Below, piece after piece: positions 5,301-6,844 of a DNA stretch of 6,844 nucleotides. The notes beneath the pieces were generated by a model, which was not told where the DNA came from, did no database searches, and worked only from the letters and a program-made list of their open reading frames with translations. The position numbers were made by a program, and so were the translations under genes. The stretch comes from Rhodoferax sp. OV413. GTDB lineage: Bacteria > Pseudomonadota > Gammaproteobacteria > Burkholderiales > Burkholderiaceae_C. Location: assembly GCA_945861195.1 (NCBI GenBank), contig CAMATS010000121.1:1-6844 (forward strand), read 5' to 3'. Numbering within the stretch: the first letter of the stretch is position 1; each line of letters starts with the position of its first letter.

Positions 5301-6545
5301 TTGAAAATCTTCTACGGCTGGCGCATGGCAGGTGCCGCTTGTGGCATGCAGTTCATGTTGTCGGCGCTGCTGACCCAGTCCTTTGGCGCCTATGTGGCAG
5401 TCTTGTCAGACGAGCGGGGCTGGAGCAAGACCGCTTTGTCTGGCGCCGCTGCACTGCAATCGGTGGAGGCGGCCATTGTTGGCCCCCTGCTAGGGGTGCT
5501 GATGGACCGTTTTGGACCCGGCCCCATGATTCGGATCGGCATTGTTGTGTTTGGGCTGGGCTTTGTCGCGCTGAGCCAGATGGACTCGCTCGCCGGGTTC
5601 TACATGTGTTCGGTTTTGCTGGCTGTGGGTGCCAGTTTGGGAGGGTATTTCCCGCTCACAGTGTCGCTGATTCAGTGGTTTGAGCGCTACCGCGCCAGGG
5701 CGCTGTCCCTGGTGAGTCTGGGTCTGGCGCTGGGCGGGCTGGCCGTGCCTTTGGTCGCCTGGTCCATGCACCATTTCGGTTGGCGAAACACCGCCATGGG
5801 TTCAGGCCTGATCGCTATTTTGATCGGCCTGCCCCTGGCCTCTGTGATACGGCGCCGTCCGCAAGACCATGGTGAGACCGTCGATGGCCTGCCGCCAGCG
5901 CCAGTGGGTAGCCCGGGCGACGCGGCAGCCGGACGTTCTGTGCAGCTTGAATTTACCGCCCGGCAGGCCCTGCGCACACAGGCTTTTTGGCTGCTCGCCG
6001 TAGGACATGCTTTTGCGCTGCTGGTGGTCACGGCGATCAATGTGCATGCCATCACCCACCTCAAAGAGGGGCTCGCTTATTCGGTGCCGCAAGCCGCTTT
6101 GGTGATCATGGTGATGACAGTCGGGCAATTGGCTGGCGTAGGACTGGGGCTGGTGATTGGCGACCGAGTCGACAAGCGCTACATCGCTGCTGCCTGCATG
6201 CTGGGTCATGCCCTGGGGCTGCTGCTCTTGGCCTATGCCACCCATACCTTCGAAGTGGTCGGCTTTGCCCTGCTGCACGGTTTTGCCTGGGGCCTGAGGG
6301 GGCCCTTCATGCAGGCCATTCGGGCTGATTATTTTGGTCGAAACGCGATTGGAACAATTTTGGGCCTGTCGGCGGTCATCATCGCCCTGGGCCAGATTGC
6401 CGGGCCCCTGGTGGCCGGCATACTGGCCGATTTGACCGGCAATTACCGACTGGGCTTCAGCGTGCTGGCGCTCACGGCTGGCTTTGGCTCGGTGCTGTTT
6501 TTGCTGGCCCGACCCCCGGCCTTGCCGGCGGTGGCGGCCCCGTGA
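5301..6545 (+). CDS. MFS transporter, monocarboxylate/OFA-like
   Basis: This 414-residue inner-membrane protein has the usual length for a 12-helix major facilitator. The N-terminus MKIFYGWR precedes helix 1. Residues 65-72 (GVLMDRFG) are motif A in the loop between helices 2 and 3, and a second copy appears in the C-terminal half (GDRVDKR, 287-293). A hydrophilic central loop (about 184-222, RRRPQDHGETVDGLPPAP onward) separates two six-helix bundles. YGW at the start and GW...LSGAAALQ in helices 1-2 resemble transporters of the monocarboxylate/oxalate-formate type, so an organic acid is a reasonable guess; the substrate cannot be read. The likely start is TTG at 5301, although the frame is open further upstream. 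It follows the lipoprotein gene by 63 nt, with a possible weak terminator between. It converges with the aldehyde dehydrogenase gene across a long inverted repeat. Confidence 0.9.
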   Translation: MKIFYGWRMAGAACGMQFMLSALLTQSFGAYVAVLSDERGWSKTALSGAAALQSVEAAIVGPLLGVLMDRFGPGPMIRIGIVVFGLGFVALSQMDSLAGFYMCSVLLAVGASLGGYFPLTVSLIQWFERYRARALSLVSLGLALGGLAVPLVAWSMHHFGWRNTAMGSGLIAILIGLPLASVIRRRPQDHGETVDGLPPAPVGSPGDAAAGRSVQLEFTARQALRTQAFWLLAVGHAFALLVVTAINVHAITHLKEGLAYSVPQAALVIMVMTVGQLAGVGLGLVIGDRVDKRYIAAACMLGHALGLLLLAYATHTFEVVGFALLHGFAWGLRGPFMQAIRADYFGRNAIGTILGLSAVIIALGQIAGPLVAGILADLTGNYRLGFSVLALTAGFGSVLFLLARPPALPAVAAP

Positions 6546-6562
6546 CTGTGGGGTGACTGTGG
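6542..6562 (+). repeat. Direct repeat of 10 bp across the MFS stop codon
   Basis: GTGACTGTGG occurs at 6542-6551 and again at 6553-6562, an 11-nt period. The first copy contains the MFS stop TGA (6543-6545). It looks like a small local duplication next to the long inverted repeat. Confidence 0.7.
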
Positions 6563-6563
6563 C

Positions 6564-6651
6564 CAGGACGGTGGGGCGTTCGGCGCAGTAGCATCAAGGA
6601 GGAGCCCAGCGGGCGGGGGACAGCCGCGGAGCCGAATGCCCCGCCGTCCTG
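6564..6651. repeat. Long inverted repeat / stem-loop element between convergent genes
   Basis: The arms 6564-6584 and 6631-6651 are 21 nt each. Read as RNA, all 21 positions pair: 19 Watson-Crick and two G-U (6572 with 6643, 6578 with 6637). The flanking bases 6563 and 6652 do not pair, so the structure has a sharp edge. The 46-nt loop (6585-6630) is G-rich on the plus strand and contains AAGGAGGAG (6596-6604) plus a possible inner GCGG/CCGC pair (6609-6612, 6624-6627). The element starts 18 nt after the MFS stop and ends 19 nt before the stop of the minus-strand aldehyde dehydrogenase. Neither strand has a T tract after the stem, so it is not a standard intrinsic terminator. It could be a dispersed palindromic repeat, a transcript-end stabiliser or a structured RNA; sequence alone does not decide. 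Confidence 0.85.
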
Positions 6652-6670
6652 ATCCCCTGCCTGGCTAGGC

Positions 6671-6844
6671 TTACTTCAACACATCCCCAATACACAGGTA
6701 CTTGATCTCGACATAGTCGTCGATGCCGTGGTGCGAGCCTTCGCGGCCCAGGCCGGATTGTTTGACGCCGCCAAAGGGCACGTGCTCGGTGGCCAGGATG
6801 CCGACGTTGATGCCGACCATGCCGTACTCCAGCGCCTCGCTGAC
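6671..6844 (-). CDS. gabD: Aldehyde dehydrogenase, probably NAD(P)-dependent succinate-semialdehyde dehydrogenase, C-terminal fragment
   Basis: The minus-strand frame from the window edge to TAA (6673-6671) encodes the last 57 residues of an aldehyde dehydrogenase. The segment GMVGINVG...VPFGGVKQSGLGREG is the conserved C-terminal block that closes the active site and forms the oligomer strand. The ending GIDDYVEIKYLCIG closely follows the GabD-type ending (GIEDYLEIKYMCIG), which points to succinate-semialdehyde dehydrogenase, the enzyme making succinate in GABA and 4-hydroxybutyrate breakdown. The catalytic Cys and Glu and the cofactor domain lie outside the window, so the substrate call rests on the tail alone. 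It converges with the MFS gene, the long inverted repeat lying between the two stops. Confidence 0.82.
   Translation of the reverse strand, partial: VSEALEYGMVGINVGILATEHVPFGGVKQSGLGREGSHHGIDDYVEIKYLCIGDVLK

Noticed and set aside
6564..6651. Intrinsic bidirectional terminator as the sole explanation of the inverted repeat
   Set aside because: The loop is far too long (46 nt) and no T run follows the stem on either strand.

Overview
The window looks like chromosomal DNA from a betaproteobacterium, most likely Burkholderiales and probably Comamonadaceae (Rhodoferax/Polaromonas/Variovorax-like). This rests on three things: high G+C with compact gene spacing, an orphan Bug-type solute-binding protein (a family greatly expanded in this order), and a tRNA-Gly(CCC) followed by a genome-encoded CCA. 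No phage, transposase, CRISPR or integrase gene is visible. The placement is inference from gene style, not from a database search.

Left part (1-1120): the last 34 codons of a short-chain dehydrogenase/reductase, then a hotdog-fold acyl-CoA thioesterase in the same direction after an 18-nt gap. These converge on a minus-strand AhpD-like peroxidase-related protein. The two facing stop codons are separated by a single base.

Middle part (1121-3743): a 155-nt divergent intergenic region, then a Bug/TctC-type periplasmic binding protein with no TctA/TctB membrane partner nearby. A tightly coupled pair encoding the A and B subunits of a 3-oxoacid CoA-transferase (scoA-scoB) follows. The two subunits form one enzyme that moves CoA from an acyl-CoA (typically succinyl-CoA) to a 3-oxoacid such as acetoacetate. 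The neighbouring binding protein suggests, but does not prove, uptake of a carboxylate that feeds this step.

Right-middle part (3780-5286): a minus-strand D-isomer-specific 2-hydroxyacid dehydrogenase whose usual catalytic Glu position is Tyr. Next come a minus-strand tRNA-Gly(CCC) with a mismatch in its anticodon stem, a 59-codon plus-strand lipoprotein, and a possible weak terminator.

Right end (5301-6844): an MFS transporter that probably starts at TTG. It converges on the C-terminus of a minus-strand aldehyde dehydrogenase resembling succinate-semialdehyde dehydrogenase. Between them lies the most unusual piece of the window: an inverted repeat at 6564-6584 / 6631-6651 in which all 21 positions pair in RNA (19 Watson-Crick, 2 G-U). 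Its 46-nt loop carries a seven-base Shine-Dalgarno match with no start codon behind it. This is the best candidate for an undescribed element, possibly a dispersed palindromic repeat or a structured RNA. The rest is ordinary catabolic and housekeeping sequence, and I see no multi-gene novel system.
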